Of a DNA stretch of 64,000 nt, positions 27,098 to 36,808 are shown in pieces. Both the position numbers and the translations under genes were made by a program. This DNA is from Nocardia flavorosea NBRC 108225 (lineage in GTDB: Bacteria; Actinomycetota; Actinomycetes; Mycobacteriales; Mycobacteriaceae), in the NCBI RefSeq assembly GCF_001613385.1, contig NZ_BDCG01000019.1, positions 1 to 64,000 of the forward strand, in the 5' to 3' direction. The notes below the pieces were generated by a model. The model was not told the origin of the DNA and did not search any database. It saw only the letters and a program-made list of their open reading frames with translations. How positions within the stretch are numbered: position 1 is the stretch's first letter; the number at the start of each line of letters is the position of its first letter.

Positions 27098-27799
27098 GGT
27101 CGACCTCCTCGGCAGACATACCGTTGATCCGAAGTATCGGCAGCAGCGCGCCGATATTCGGCTGGGCCATCGGGCCGAAACAACCGAAACAGCCGCGATG
27201 GTAGGCGGGACACAGCGCACCGCAGCCCGCCTGCGTCACCGGCCCGAGGCACGGGACTCCCTCCGCGACGGTGATACACGTGGTGCCCCGGCGTTTGCAC
27301 TCGGTACACACACTGGTGTTCGGGATATCGGGAGCGCGCCCGGCGAGGAACGCGCACAGCGTATCGAGCAGCTGCCTCCGGTCGATCGGGCAGCCGCGCA
27401 ACTCGAAATCGACGGGCACATGATCCGATATCGGCGTCGATGTGGACAGTGTCTCGATGTACTCGGGACTGGCGTACACGATCGAGGTGAACTCCTCGAT
27501 ATCGGCGAAATTGCGTAGCGCCTGGATACCCCCGTGGGTGGCGCAGGCCCCGATCGTCACCAGAATCCGGGACTGCTCCCGGATTTCGGCGACCCGCCGC
27601 AACTCGTCGGGCGTGGTCACCGAGCCCTCCACGAGAGAAACGTCGTAGGGGCCGGGTTCCACCGTGCTCGTTGCCTCGGTGAAGTGCACGATCCGCACCC
27701 GTCCGGCGAGGGCGAGTAGCTCGTCCTCGCAGTCCAGCAGCGTCAGCTGGCATCCGTCGCAGGAGGTGAATTTCCAGACGGCCAGAGTCGGTGGCGTGG

Positions 27800-28654
27800 T
27801 CATAGTTCGCGCACCGCGAGCAAGGGTTCGGCTGTGGCGTAGTCGACGATCGGTCCGTCCCGGCACAGCAGCAACGGGCCGAGCTGGCAATGCCCGCAGC
27901 GCGCGACCCCGCATTCCATGGTCCGTTCCAGCGACACTCGGATACGTTCTGCCGGAACCTTTTTGCGCAGCAGCACCTGCGCACAAAAACGCATCATCGG
28001 CTCCGGACCACACAAGAAGCCGCTCGTCCGGCCGGGGTCGAGATCCACTTGCGCCAGCGGCTCGGTGACGAAACCGATCTGCCCCGACCACCCGGGGGCC
28101 GGATGATCAACGCTGGACACCAGTGCCACGGAATCGTCTCGCGCCCAGCAGTCCTGATCGCGCCGGAACAACACATCCGCGGGGGTGCGGGCACCGGTGA
28201 TCACGGTGACGCGCCGATAACGCGCGCGGTCGGCGAGCACGGAGAGGATCAGCGGCCGCAGCGGCGCCAATCCGACACCGCCGCCGACGATCACGACATC
28301 ACCTCCGGCTGCCGCCTCGACATCCCAGCCGGTGCCGAACGGCCCCCGTACCCCGATCCGATCGCCGACCCCGGCTCCGCTCAGGGCGCCGCTCACCGCG
28401 CCGACCGCGCGGATCGTGTGTTCGAGCAACCCGTCCGGCGCGGCCGGATCCCCGCTGAGCGAGATCGCGATCTCGCCCACTCCGAAGCTGTAGAGCATCA
28501 TGAACTGCCCGGCCCTAAAACCTCGCGCCGCGCGGTGAACCGGCCGCAACGCCAGGGTGACGGTATCGCGGGTCTGGAAGGTCCGCCGCACGACCCGGAA
28601 CGGCAGCATCACATCGCCCGCGGCCGCGGGCTCGGACCGGACCGCACTGGTCAC
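27800..28654 (-). CDS. hyhG: Group 3b hydrogenase gamma subunit (FAD/NAD(P)-binding)
   Basis: 284 residues from GTG 28654, overlapping the upstream gene's stop (GTGA). Ferredoxin-NADP reductase fold: GQFMMLYSFGVGEIAIS for flavin, then VIVGGGVGLAPLRPL for nucleotide, GFLCGPEPMM, and a C-terminal 2Fe-2S ligand set CGVARCGHCQLG...C. It passes electrons between NAD(P)H and the hydrogenase core. Longer upstream open frame has no homology. Confidence 0.94.
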   Translation of the reverse strand: MTSAVRSEPAAAGDVMLPFRVVRRTFQTRDTVTLALRPVHRAARGFRAGQFMMLYSFGVGEIAISLSGDPAAPDGLLEHTIRAVGAVSGALSGAGVGDRIGVRGPFGTGWDVEAAAGGDVVIVGGGVGLAPLRPLILSVLADRARYRRVTVITGARTPADVLFRRDQDCWARDDSVALVSSVDHPAPGWSGQIGFVTEPLAQVDLDPGRTSGFLCGPEPMMRFCAQVLLRKKVPAERIRVSLERTMECGVARCGHCQLGPLLLCRDGPIVDYATAEPLLAVREL

Positions 28655-29145
28655 GACCCGCCCCGCATGCTCTGGCGACCCGAGTCCTCGGCCGGGTTGC
28701 GGTAGAGATCTACCAGCCGGGCCCGAGTGGCCTGTAGCCGGTCGACCAAGACCGCGGCCAGCGCGAGCAGCAGCACGCGCCCGAATCGGGGATCGTCGTC
28801 GGACAACCGGTTCAACGCCGCCGTATCGAATTCGACGGCCGTAACGCGTTCGGTGGCCACCGCGCCGAAATGCCAGCGGTACGGCGGTATCAGCCACGAC
28901 CAGCCGAGCAGGTCGCCGCCGTGCAGGGTTTGCACAGTGATATCGGCATGCCCGTCGACCCGGGCGTCCAGCTGGATCCGCCCGCTGCGGATCAACCAGC
29001 ATCGATCCGCCCGCTGACCTTCCTGGATCACGCGGTGACCGGGCGGGAACGTCACCTCCCTGCCCACCCGGGCCAGGGCGCGCAGCTCCTTCCGGTCGAG
29101 AGCGGCCAGGCTCGCGAACTCCGACAGATCGTCAGCTGCCGGCAC
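28651..29145 (-). CDS. Cyclic-nucleotide-binding-fold (CRP-type) protein inside the hydrogenase operon
   Basis: 164 residues, GTG start at 29145, overlapping the beta gene by 14 bases and the gamma gene by 4. It is a single cNMP-binding beta-roll: ALARVGREVTFPPGHRVIQEG, then SGRIQLDARVDG, GGDLLGWSWLIPP and a C-terminal helix. There is no DNA-binding domain, so it is not a CRP-like regulator. The tight overlaps imply stoichiometric production with the hydrogenase. A structural or nucleotide-sensing subunit is a reasonable guess; the phosphate-binding motif (normally RxA near GE) is not clear, so ligand binding is uncertain. Confidence 0.88.
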   Translation of the reverse strand: MPAADDLSEFASLAALDRKELRALARVGREVTFPPGHRVIQEGQRADRCWLIRSGRIQLDARVDGHADITVQTLHGGDLLGWSWLIPPYRWHFGAVATERVTAVEFDTAALNRLSDDDPRFGRVLLLALAAVLVDRLQATRARLVDLYRNPAEDSGRQSMRGGS

Positions 29146-30256
29146 CGGAGGCCTCCTCGGCCAGCCGCGCCAGTTCCGCGGTCAGGTCGATACCGGCCGG
29201 GCACCAATCGATACACCGCCCGCAACCCACACATCCCGAACTGCCGAACTGGTCGTGCCAGGTGCCGAGCTTATGGCTCAGCCATTGCCGATAGCGGCTC
29301 TCACCGGTGCGCCGCACACTCCCGCCGTGCATATAGGAGAAGTCCAGCTCGAAGCACGACGCCCAGCGTTCCCAGCGTTCGGCATGGTCACCGGTCAGAT
29401 CGGTGACATCCTCGGTGGTCGTGCAAAAGCAGGTAGGGCACACCATCGTGCAGTTTCCGCAGGTCAGGCAGCGAGCGGCCACGTCCTCCCAATGCGGGAA
29501 ATCCCGCGAATCGCGGACCAGTCCTCTGATGTCGACCTCCGGCATCGACCGCCCCATCCGCCCGGCCGCCACCGATACCGACTCCCGGGCCTGTGCCACC
29601 TCCGACTCCGTGGGCCGGTGCGATCCGATCTCCGCGAGCACCGCCGCACCTTCTGTCGTGCCCACATCGACGACGAAACGGTGACCGGCACCTGTGTGCT
29701 CGGTGAGCGCGAGATCGTAGCCGTCCGTCACCCCCGGCCCGGTCCCCATCGACGCGCAGAAACACACGCCACCCGGTTCCGTGCAGTTCGCGGCGACCAC
29801 GAACAGGCCGCCGCTGCGTTCGGTGAACCCGGTGTCCGGATACGTGCCGCCACCCAGCACGCGACGGAGGATGGCGATGGCCGCGAGATCGCAGCCACGC
29901 ACGCCGAGGAAAGCGGAACGAACCGGCGTCTCCTCCGCCGGTTCCGGTTCCGGTTCGAGGTCGAGCCCCACCGCGAGCACTCTGCGCCGGGGCGGATGCA
30001 GGAACTGTTTCCAGGAGCCGGGCCCAGCCGAATGCGCGAACACAGCTCGGTCCTCGCGACGGCGCAGCCGGTAGTACCCGGGCGCCGTCTCCACTCCCCA
30101 GCCATCGGGCAACTCGGCACCCGAGGCGAGCTCGTCGAGCACCACGGCGTTCTCACGCACTCGCGGTCCGATCACCCGGTAGCCTCGCGCCCGCAACACA
30201 TCCACCAGCCGATCCAGCCCGGCGCGGTCGATCACGGCAGTATCGCCCGGTTCCAT
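29132..30256 (-). CDS. hyhB: Group 3b hydrogenase beta subunit (4Fe-4S protein)
   Basis: 374 residues, start ATG 30256. N-terminal domain of the sulfhydrogenase beta family (GVRGCDLAAI near residue 118; CFCASMGTGP), then two ferredoxin-like 4Fe-4S motifs: CLTCGNCTMVCPTCFC near residue 265 and CVGCGRCIDWCPAGID near 345. It transfers electrons and in archaea contributes sulfur-reductase activity. First gene of the six-gene unit beta, cNMP, gamma, delta, alpha, protease. A DosR-like box lies 67 bases upstream. Confidence 0.94.
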   Translation of the reverse strand: MEPGDTAVIDRAGLDRLVDVLRARGYRVIGPRVRENAVVLDELASGAELPDGWGVETAPGYYRLRRREDRAVFAHSAGPGSWKQFLHPPRRRVLAVGLDLEPEPEPAEETPVRSAFLGVRGCDLAAIAILRRVLGGGTYPDTGFTERSGGLFVVAANCTEPGGVCFCASMGTGPGVTDGYDLALTEHTGAGHRFVVDVGTTEGAAVLAEIGSHRPTESEVAQARESVSVAAGRMGRSMPEVDIRGLVRDSRDFPHWEDVAARCLTCGNCTMVCPTCFCTTTEDVTDLTGDHAERWERWASCFELDFSYMHGGSVRRTGESRYRQWLSHKLGTWHDQFGSSGCVGCGRCIDWCPAGIDLTAELARLAEEASGAGS

Positions 30257-30322
30257 AACCGCCTCCGATCAGTCCTACAGCCCACCCCACCCGAGTCTGG
30301 CCCGATGACGCGACCGCAACGA

Positions 30323-30336
30323 GGGAAGAAAGTCAC
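30323..30336 (-). promoter_or_regulatory. DosR-like box upstream of the hydrogenase operon
   Basis: GGGAAGAAAGTCAC, 11 of 14 matches. It is 67 bases from the beta-subunit start and shares AAAGTCACCGAT with the hyp-operon box. Confidence 0.6.
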
Positions 30337-30455
30337 CGATCTCGAGTAGAAGGGTTCAGCAAGGCTGTCCGTCGACCAGCAGCGACCGATCCCGGGAGCC
30401 CCACTCTCGGTTACCTCCGGCCACCGGCACGGTCAGGTGTTCGGCCGTCTCGGGT

Positions 30456-31451
30456 TCACCGGGCCTGGGAGCCCTCGGTGGACAGGATCTCGTGCAGTGG
30501 CAGCCGCGGTGTCGATGCCGGCGGCTGGTCGCGGTGCGGTGTGGCGCCGACGCGGACCAGAACCTGGGGTCTGCCCCGTCCACCGATCAGCTGACGGACC
30601 ACGTCGCGGCTGCGCGCCACCTCGGTCAGATTCGTCAGCGGGCAGGTGGCGTATCCGGCCAGCGTGGATTCGAGCAGCACGGTGGACAGAACCTCGCCGC
30701 AGCGCAGGACCTCCTCGGGCGTATCCGCCAGGGTCGACAAGACCAGTATCGCGGCATGGTCGTCGGCCTCTTCGACGCTCCGGTCGGCTTCCCCGGAGGC
30801 GGCCGGGAATCGCCGCCCGACCGCAACCTGCTCCTGCTCGCCCGGGGACACGAGCGCACTTTTCGGTACGCCCGTGGCACTGATGACATGGCCGGTCCAC
30901 CAATGCAACTCGGCGTGGTATCCCGAATCGTATCGCCGCAGGGACGTGATCATCTGCGCGGCGTGCGCCAGGGCGGGACGGCTGTCCTCCGGCAACACGT
31001 CCACCACGGCGTCGTCGGGGTCGAACGTGGACCGCAGGATCGTCTCGAAGTCGGTCCAGCCCGCCGGCTCCCCGAACGGCAGGCGGTCGGTGTAGCGGCG
31101 GCCGATTGCCTCCGCGCGCGCACGGTCGCCCTCGGTGACGATCGCTGCCCGGCGGAAACCGATCTCGGCCAGATGATCACGGTTGTTCGGGTTCGGGAAG
31201 CGGGCCACCGACAGCCGCCACCCCGCAGCGGTCATCGCCACGCGCAGATGGTCGAGGGCGGCGCCGCAACTGATCAGCATCTGCCTACCGCCGGTATCGG
31301 TGGTAGGCAGCATCCGCTCGGGCACCGCATACAGGCTCAGTGTGTCACCGTCGAATGTCCAACGCCACGGCTGGCTGTTGTGCAGCGATGGAGCCCGCCC
31401 CGCCGAGCGGACAGCCCGCTCGACCACTGCTCCTGCCGGTACTTCGTTCAT
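30456..31451 (-). CDS. Acg-family nitroreductase-like protein
   Basis: 331 residues from ATG 31451 (MNEVPAG). The Acg signature is present: APSLHNSQPWRWT near residue 22, SCGAALDHLRVAM, YTDRLPFGEP and a C-terminal LVRVGA. Acg proteins (Rv2032, Rv3127, Rv3131 in M. tuberculosis) are FMN-binding relatives of nitroreductases under DosR control; they may bury FMN rather than reduce nitro compounds. A strong box lies 37 bases upstream. Divergent from the flavodoxin at 31669, another flavin protein. One of three such genes here. Confidence 0.92.
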   Translation of the reverse strand: MNEVPAGAVVERAVRSAGRAPSLHNSQPWRWTFDGDTLSLYAVPERMLPTTDTGGRQMLISCGAALDHLRVAMTAAGWRLSVARFPNPNNRDHLAEIGFRRAAIVTEGDRARAEAIGRRYTDRLPFGEPAGWTDFETILRSTFDPDDAVVDVLPEDSRPALAHAAQMITSLRRYDSGYHAELHWWTGHVISATGVPKSALVSPGEQEQVAVGRRFPAASGEADRSVEEADDHAAILVLSTLADTPEEVLRCGEVLSTVLLESTLAGYATCPLTNLTEVARSRDVVRQLIGGRGRPQVLVRVGATPHRDQPPASTPRLPLHEILSTEGSQAR

Positions 31452-31487
31452 ATCTCCGACGGTAGGGAACCCGCTGCGACAAGGCAG

Positions 31488-31501
31488 GGGCCATTGGTCC
31501 C
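31488..31501. promoter_or_regulatory. DosR-like box between acg and flavodoxin
   Basis: GGGCCATTGGTCCC, 11 of 14 matches and a near-perfect palindrome. It is 37 bases from the acg start and 168 from the flavodoxin start, so it may serve both divergent genes. Confidence 0.65.
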
Positions 31502-31668
31502 TGATCTCCGTGGCCGGATATTCCCATTGCGCGACGCTGCCACCGGGAACGCTCCCGGGAGCGGAGTCCGGCGGTTTCGGGTCCTGGCGGCACGCGGGTC
31601 GATGGTCCCTGGGGCCGGGGCCCGATGACCCTGCGCGCGGGCACCGGCGCAGCGCCACACTCACAGCT

Positions 31669-32223
31669 ATGACATCGACCGTGCGCAGGGTGGCAGTCAT
31701 CTACGCGACCGAACAGGGCAGCACCCGCGATATCGCCGAGTTCATCGCCGCTGATCTGGCGGAACGCGGTGCTCGCGTCGAGCTGCACGATATCGACCAC
31801 GCGCCCGCTCCCGGGCAGGTCGACACGGTGGTCCTCGGGAGCGCCGTCCACAATATGGATCTCCTACCGTCGGCTGCGGCCTATCTCGAACACAACCGGA
31901 CCGAACTGGCGTCCACCGATGTCCGCCTGTTCACCGTCGGTCTCGGGCCGGCGTTGCGTGGCCCTATCGGCCGCCGGGTCGGTCGCATGGTGCCCAAAAA
32001 GATCGCCGCCCGTCGAGAGGCGGTGCATGCCCGCGACTACCAGGCCTTCGCCGGCACCTACGAGCGTCAGGGCGTGTCACTGAAGGCACGCATCCTCTAC
32101 CGGCTCATGGGCGGTGGCCGCTACGGCGACCTACGGGACTGGGCCGCGATCCAAACATGGTCGGCCGGTATCGCGGATTCACTCGGGCTGCCCGCCGCAC
32201 GAACCCACACCATCCACCCGTGA
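31669..32223 (+). CDS. Flavodoxin-domain protein (HemG-like)
   Basis: 184 residues. The FMN phosphate loop IYATEQGSTRDIAEFI is near residue 8, VVLGSAVHN follows near 60 and FTVGLG near 90. This is the flavodoxin fold of the protoporphyrinogen-oxidase (HemG-like) group, which has a longer C-terminus than electron-carrier flavodoxins. The enzymatic role in actinobacteria is not established. ATG 31669 was chosen as the first start before the conserved loop. Context is redox stress; the two USP genes follow after 81 bases. Confidence 0.87.
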   Translation: MTSTVRRVAVIYATEQGSTRDIAEFIAADLAERGARVELHDIDHAPAPGQVDTVVLGSAVHNMDLLPSAAAYLEHNRTELASTDVRLFTVGLGPALRGPIGRRVGRMVPKKIAARREAVHARDYQAFAGTYERQGVSLKARILYRLMGGGRYGDLRDWAAIQTWSAGIADSLGLPAARTHTIHP

Positions 32224-32304
32224 TCACCTGCCCGGTAGGACGCCGAGCCGCGAGCCCCCGACCGGCCCGAGGGGTGTGCCCCTTCGCGGCAGGAGCGGAA
32301 AGGA

Positions 32305-33219
32305 ATGCCGTCGATGACCGAGGATCACCGCGATCAGGACACCGAAGCGCCGATCGTGGCCGCCGTCGACGGCTCCCCGACGTCCTACCGGGCGGCGGCG
32401 TGGGCAGGGTTGGAAGCACATTTGCGGGGCCGCCCGCTGCATCTGCTGCTGTCCACCGCGCGTATCCCGGCGTTCGCTCTTACCGGCCGCCCGGCCGAAG
32501 AGCTGCAATCGATCGCGCAGGACACCGTCGCCGAAGCCGCCCGCATCGCGCAGGCCGCCGCTGGTCACGACTCCGTGGCGGTGAGTACCGAGGTGACCTC
32601 CGAGTTGATCACGCTGGCCCTGCTGGACCGGTCGCTGTCGGCGTGGATGGTCGTGGTCGGCAGCCGCGGCCGCGGTGGTGTGGCACCTACCGTGATCGGA
32701 TCGCTGAGCGCGGCGGTTGCCGGGCATGCACGTTGCCCGGTCGCGGTGATCCGTGATCTTTCCGCCACCGACGCGGTGTCACAATGCCGGCCGGTACTGG
32801 TCGGGGTGGACGGATCTCCGGACAGCGCGACAGCGTTGAAGCTCGCCTTCGAGGAAGCCGCATGCCGTCGAGTAGGCCTTGTCGCGGTCCACGCATGGAG
32901 CGATACCAGCGGGATCGACGTGCGAACGCAATGGGAACGCTCCTGCGCGGCCGAGGAGGACCGCTTCGCCCAGCAGCTCACCGGCTTCGCGCAGCAATTT
33001 CCCACTGTCCCGGTCGAGCGGGTCGTCACCTCTGATGCGCCCGCGCGTAGCCTGCTCACCGAATGCGAGCGTGCGCAACTGGTGGTGGTCGGCAGCCGCG
33101 GGCGCGGCGGCTTCGCCTCCATGGTGCTCGGTTCCACGAGCGTGGCCCTGCTACACGCAGCCGAGTGCCCGCTGATCATCGCACGACACCACCGACCCGA
33201 TCCCGCATCGCCTCAGTGA
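32305..33219 (+). CDS. Tandem-domain universal stress protein
   Basis: 304 residues. Domain 1 starts IVAAVDGSPTSYRAAAWA and has GSRGRGGV with GSLSAAV; domain 2 starts PVLVGVDGSPDSATAL and has GSRGRGGFASMVLGSTS. AAAGGA precedes ATG 32305; a second Met three codons later is equally possible. It is followed after 14 bases by another USP and then by ctpF, matching the Rv1996-ctpF order in M. tuberculosis with one USP more. Confidence 0.93.
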   Translation: MPSMTEDHRDQDTEAPIVAAVDGSPTSYRAAAWAGLEAHLRGRPLHLLLSTARIPAFALTGRPAEELQSIAQDTVAEAARIAQAAAGHDSVAVSTEVTSELITLALLDRSLSAWMVVVGSRGRGGVAPTVIGSLSAAVAGHARCPVAVIRDLSATDAVSQCRPVLVGVDGSPDSATALKLAFEEAACRRVGLVAVHAWSDTSGIDVRTQWERSCAAEEDRFAQQLTGFAQQFPTVPVERVVTSDAPARSLLTECERAQLVVVGSRGRGGFASMVLGSTSVALLHAAECPLIIARHHRPDPASPQ

Positions 33220-33233
33220 CACAGGAGCAGAGC

Positions 33234-34148
33234 ATGTCCGAATCAGAGCGCGAACCGATCTCGCAGGTTGCGTCTCGGATCCTGGTCGGCGCCGACGGGT
33301 CCCCCACCTCCTTGCGGGCAGTCGCTTGGGCGGCCACCGAAGCGGGATTGCACCACTGCGACCTGCATATCCTCAACGCTGTCGGAGTACCGGGCGGGTT
33401 CGGGCCCGGAGCTGTGCTCAGTGACGCCGAACGACAGTCTCTGCGACGAGAAGGGGAACACGTCACCAGCGAGGCCGCGCGAGTGGCGCGCACAGCGGGC
33501 GCGGAACACACACCGGTGTCCATCACCACCGAGGTGACCGAAGAGCTGCCCCCGCACGCGTTGCTGACCCGCTCCGCGCCGGCGCGAATGCTCGTGGTCG
33601 GCAGCCGCGGAATGGGAGCGTTCCAGCGCGGTTTGCTGGGGTCGGTCAGCACCACCGTCGCCCGCCACGCACGCTGCCCGGTCGCGGTCCTACGCTCCCC
33701 CGCCGGTGTCGACGCCGTAACGGCCCGCCAGCCGATTCTGGTCGGCGTCGACGGCACTGACAACAGTTCCCCCGCCGTTGCGGCGGCCTTCGACGAAGCA
33801 TCCCGCCGCGAGACAGGGCTGATCGCACTGCACGCGTGGAGCGACACCAGCGGCCTGGAACTACCGGTGCGCGACTGGGATTCGGCCCGCGCCGAGGCCG
33901 ACGCCGTCCTCGCCGAAAGCCTCGCCGGGTACGCCGAGCAGTTCCCCGACGTCGAGGTCGAGCGGGTCATCACCACCGACCGGCCGGTGCGCTCGCTGCT
34001 CGACGCCGCGGCCGGCGCTCAGCTGGTCGTGGTCGGCAGCCACGGTCGCGGCGGCTTCACCGGCATGCTGCTCGGCTCCACCAGCAACGCCCTGCTGCAT
34101 GCCGTGGACACCCCGCTGCTCATCGTGCGCTCCCGCACCGACGAATGA
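33234..34148 (+). CDS. Tandem-domain universal stress protein
   Basis: 304 residues, ATG 33234 behind AGGAGC. Domain 1 starts ILVGADGSPTSLRAV with GSRGMGAF and GSVSTTV; domain 2 starts PILVGVDGTDNSSPAV with GSHGRGGF and GSTSNAL, where a His replaces the usual Arg. Very like the USPs at 1971 and 62503. ctpF follows after 22 bases, so this USP and the calcium-type ATPase are probably translated from one message. Confidence 0.93.
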   Translation: MSESEREPISQVASRILVGADGSPTSLRAVAWAATEAGLHHCDLHILNAVGVPGGFGPGAVLSDAERQSLRREGEHVTSEAARVARTAGAEHTPVSITTEVTEELPPHALLTRSAPARMLVVGSRGMGAFQRGLLGSVSTTVARHARCPVAVLRSPAGVDAVTARQPILVGVDGTDNSSPAVAAAFDEASRRETGLIALHAWSDTSGLELPVRDWDSARAEADAVLAESLAGYAEQFPDVEVERVITTDRPVRSLLDAAAGAQLVVVGSHGRGGFTGMLLGSTSNALLHAVDTPLLIVRSRTDE

Positions 34149-34170
34149 ATCCGCACCGGGAGACGGGCCC

Positions 34171-36765
34171 ATGTCACTGAACAAGAGCGCCACCGCACCG
34201 AGCGCCACCGGGCTGACCGCTGCGCAAGCGGCGCAACGGCTGGCCGTCGACGGACCCAATATCTTGCCGCAACGCCCGCCGACGCGGTGGTGGCAGCGCG
34301 TGCTCACCCAGCTGCGGGATCCACTCATCGTCGTCCTGCTGACCGCCGCGCTGTTGACGGTCCTCACCGGTGACTGGGCCGATATGACGATCATCCTGAC
34401 CGTCGTCGTGGTCAACACGGTGGTCGGTGTCGTCCAGGAGATCCGGGCAGACCGTGCGATTTCGGCGCTGTCGGAGTTGACCGCGCCCACCGCACGGGTG
34501 CTGCGTGACGGGGCGCAACGCGAGATTCCGGCGGCCGAGGTGGTCGTCGGGGATCTGCTGGTGCTCGGCGAGGGCGATATCCTGGCCGCCGATGCCACCG
34601 CGTGTACCGCCGAATCGCTGGCCGTCGACGAATCGGCAGTCACCGGCGAATCCGTGCCGGTGGACAAGAATCTCACCACAGCATCCGGGCTCTCGGCCGG
34701 TACGGTCGTGGTCCGCGGCCGGGGCGCCGCCGTGGTCACCGCGACCGGGTCCGCCAGCGCCACCGGGCAGATCGCCCACCTCCTCGACCGCGGCCATGCC
34801 GCCACCCCGCTGCAACGCCGGCTCGCCGGGTTCGGGCGGCTGCTGGCCGCCGTGGTCATCGTCCTGTGTGTACTCGTGCTGATCCTGGGTCTGTTCCGCG
34901 GGCAGCCGGTCGAACTGATGGTGGTCACCGCGATCAGCTTGGCGGTGGCTGCGGTCCCGGAATCGCTGCCGGCCGTGGTGACCCTGAGCCTGGCCCTGGG
35001 GGCCCGGCGCATGGCACAACGCGCAGCGCTCATCCGCCACCTGCCCGCAGTGGAAACCCTGGGGTCGGTGACGGTACTGGCGACCGACAAGACGGGCACC
35101 TTGACCGAAGGGCGTATGGCGGCCCGCCGGATCTGGACTCCGCACGCGCAGGCCTCGGTCACCGGCACCGACTACAGCCCGACCGGTGCCGTGCTCGCCG
35201 GTGACCGGCAGCTGCGTCCCGGCGACCAACCGGCCCTCACCGAGCTCCTGGCGGCAGCCGCCCTGTGTAACGACGCACGCCTGACGCCGGGGGCCGACGG
35301 CGAGACGGGCGAGTGGGTGGCGTTGGGCGATCCCACCGAGCTGGCGTTGCTGTCGGCGGCGGTGAAGCTCGGCCTCGACACCGACGAACTGCACGCCCGG
35401 ATGCCGCGAGTCGCCGAACGGCCGTTCGACAGCGACCGCAAACGCATGTCGACAGCCCACCGCGCACCGGCCGGCGGCTACCGGGTCATCTGCAAAGGGG
35501 CACCCGAAGCGATCCTCACCGCACCGATCCTCGACGACGAACCGCTGCCGCTGAGCCAGGCCGCCGAACAAGCCGAGCGCTGGGCCCGAGACGGGTTCCG
35601 GGTACTCGCTGTGGCCGACGCGTATCGGGCCGACGCCCCGGCCTCGGGCGAGGAAACCATGGAACAGCACCTACGGCTGCTCGGTTTGATCGCCATCTTC
35701 GACCCACCCCGGACCGCGGCGGCAGCCACCATCGCCGCCTGCCGCACGGCCGGGATCCGGCCCGTGCTCATCACCGGCGATCACGCCGGAACAGCGCAGG
35801 CGATCGCGACCCGTCTCGGGATCCGCGGCCCTGGCGAACCGGTGATCGACTGCCGCGCATCCGTTCGAGACGAAGACCTGGTCACCGGCACCGTATTCGC
35901 GCGGGCCACGCCCGGCGAGAAGCTGACGATCATCGACGCCTTGCATCACGACGGTCAGGTCGTGGCCATGACCGGTGACGGTGTCAACGACGGGCCCGCG
36001 CTCCAGGACGCCGATATCGGCGTCGCGATGGGCAGCCGCGGCACCGAAGTCGCCCGCCAAGCCGCCGACCTCGTGCTCGCCGACGACAACCTCGACACCG
36101 TCATCGTCGCGGTGGAAGAAGGCCGCCGGGTGTACGACAACATCCGCCGATTCCTGGTCTACGGGCTCTCCGGCGGGGCCGCCGAGATCGCGGTGATGCT
36201 GCTCGGGCCCTTCTTCGGGCTCGCCCTGCCCCTTCTTCCTGCCCAGATCCTGTGGATCAACCTGCTCACCCACGGGCTGCCCGGAGTCGCGCTCGGTGGC
36301 GAACCCGCCGAACCCGACGCGATGAACCGGCCACCGCGCCCACCCACCGAAACCATCCTCGGTGCCGGGCTGTGGCTGCGGGTGATCCGGATCGGGATCG
36401 CGCTGACCGTAGTGACGCTGGGGGTGGCCGTCTGGGCCGACCATACCGGGAGACCGTGGCAGAGCATGGCGTTCCTGGCTCTCGGAATGACGCAGCTCGG
36501 GGTGGCCCTGGGCTCACGCACCCGGGTGCGTTCCCTGGCCAATCCCATGCTCCTGGTCGCCGTGGCCGGTGCGCTCCTGCTGCAGCTCGCAGGCCTGTAC
36601 CTGCCATTGCTGCGTGAGCTTCTCGGCACCGAGGCCTTGACTGCCGGTGATCTCCTGATCGTGAGCGCGGTCTCGGTTCTCGGTTATGTGGCAGCGCGCC
36701 TGGACCGGATCCTGCACCCGCCGAAGCGCCGCACCGAACCGGTCACGGTCGCCGCGGACACATGA
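34171..36765 (+). CDS. ctpF: CtpF-like P2-type (calcium-ATPase-like) cation pump
   Basis: 864 residues from ATG 34171. Motifs in order: cation N-terminal domain (AAQAAQRLAVDGPN), DESAVTGES (near residue 152), VPESLPAVVT in the fourth membrane helix, which is the calcium-pump type, LATDKTGTLTEG (near 308), KGAPEA, TGDGVNDGPAL, and a C-terminal block of membrane helices. CtpF of M. tuberculosis is a DosR-controlled plasma-membrane ATPase linked to calcium and redox. The gene follows two USP genes as in that genome. Compare with the different pump at 22449. Confidence 0.93.
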   Translation: MSLNKSATAPSATGLTAAQAAQRLAVDGPNILPQRPPTRWWQRVLTQLRDPLIVVLLTAALLTVLTGDWADMTIILTVVVVNTVVGVVQEIRADRAISALSELTAPTARVLRDGAQREIPAAEVVVGDLLVLGEGDILAADATACTAESLAVDESAVTGESVPVDKNLTTASGLSAGTVVVRGRGAAVVTATGSASATGQIAHLLDRGHAATPLQRRLAGFGRLLAAVVIVLCVLVLILGLFRGQPVELMVVTAISLAVAAVPESLPAVVTLSLALGARRMAQRAALIRHLPAVETLGSVTVLATDKTGTLTEGRMAARRIWTPHAQASVTGTDYSPTGAVLAGDRQLRPGDQPALTELLAAAALCNDARLTPGADGETGEWVALGDPTELALLSAAVKLGLDTDELHARMPRVAERPFDSDRKRMSTAHRAPAGGYRVICKGAPEAILTAPILDDEPLPLSQAAEQAERWARDGFRVLAVADAYRADAPASGEETMEQHLRLLGLIAIFDPPRTAAAATIAACRTAGIRPVLITGDHAGTAQAIATRLGIRGPGEPVIDCRASVRDEDLVTGTVFARATPGEKLTIIDALHHDGQVVAMTGDGVNDGPALQDADIGVAMGSRGTEVARQAADLVLADDNLDTVIVAVEEGRRVYDNIRRFLVYGLSGGAAEIAVMLLGPFFGLALPLLPAQILWINLLTHGLPGVALGGEPAEPDAMNRPPRPPTETILGAGLWLRVIRIGIALTVVTLGVAVWADHTGRPWQSMAFLALGMTQLGVALGSRTRVRSLANPMLLVAVAGALLLQLAGLYLPLLRELLGTEALTAGDLLIVSAVSVLGYVAARLDRILHPPKRRTEPVTVAADT

Positions 36766-36808
36766 GCCGACACTCCGGTCGCCGGATCCACCCGGCCCCA
36801 GGCGGGCG

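Noticed and set aside
32270..32283. Small AGGGG/CCCCT hairpin after the flavodoxin gene
   Set aside because: Short arms and no T-run; not good enough to call a terminator.
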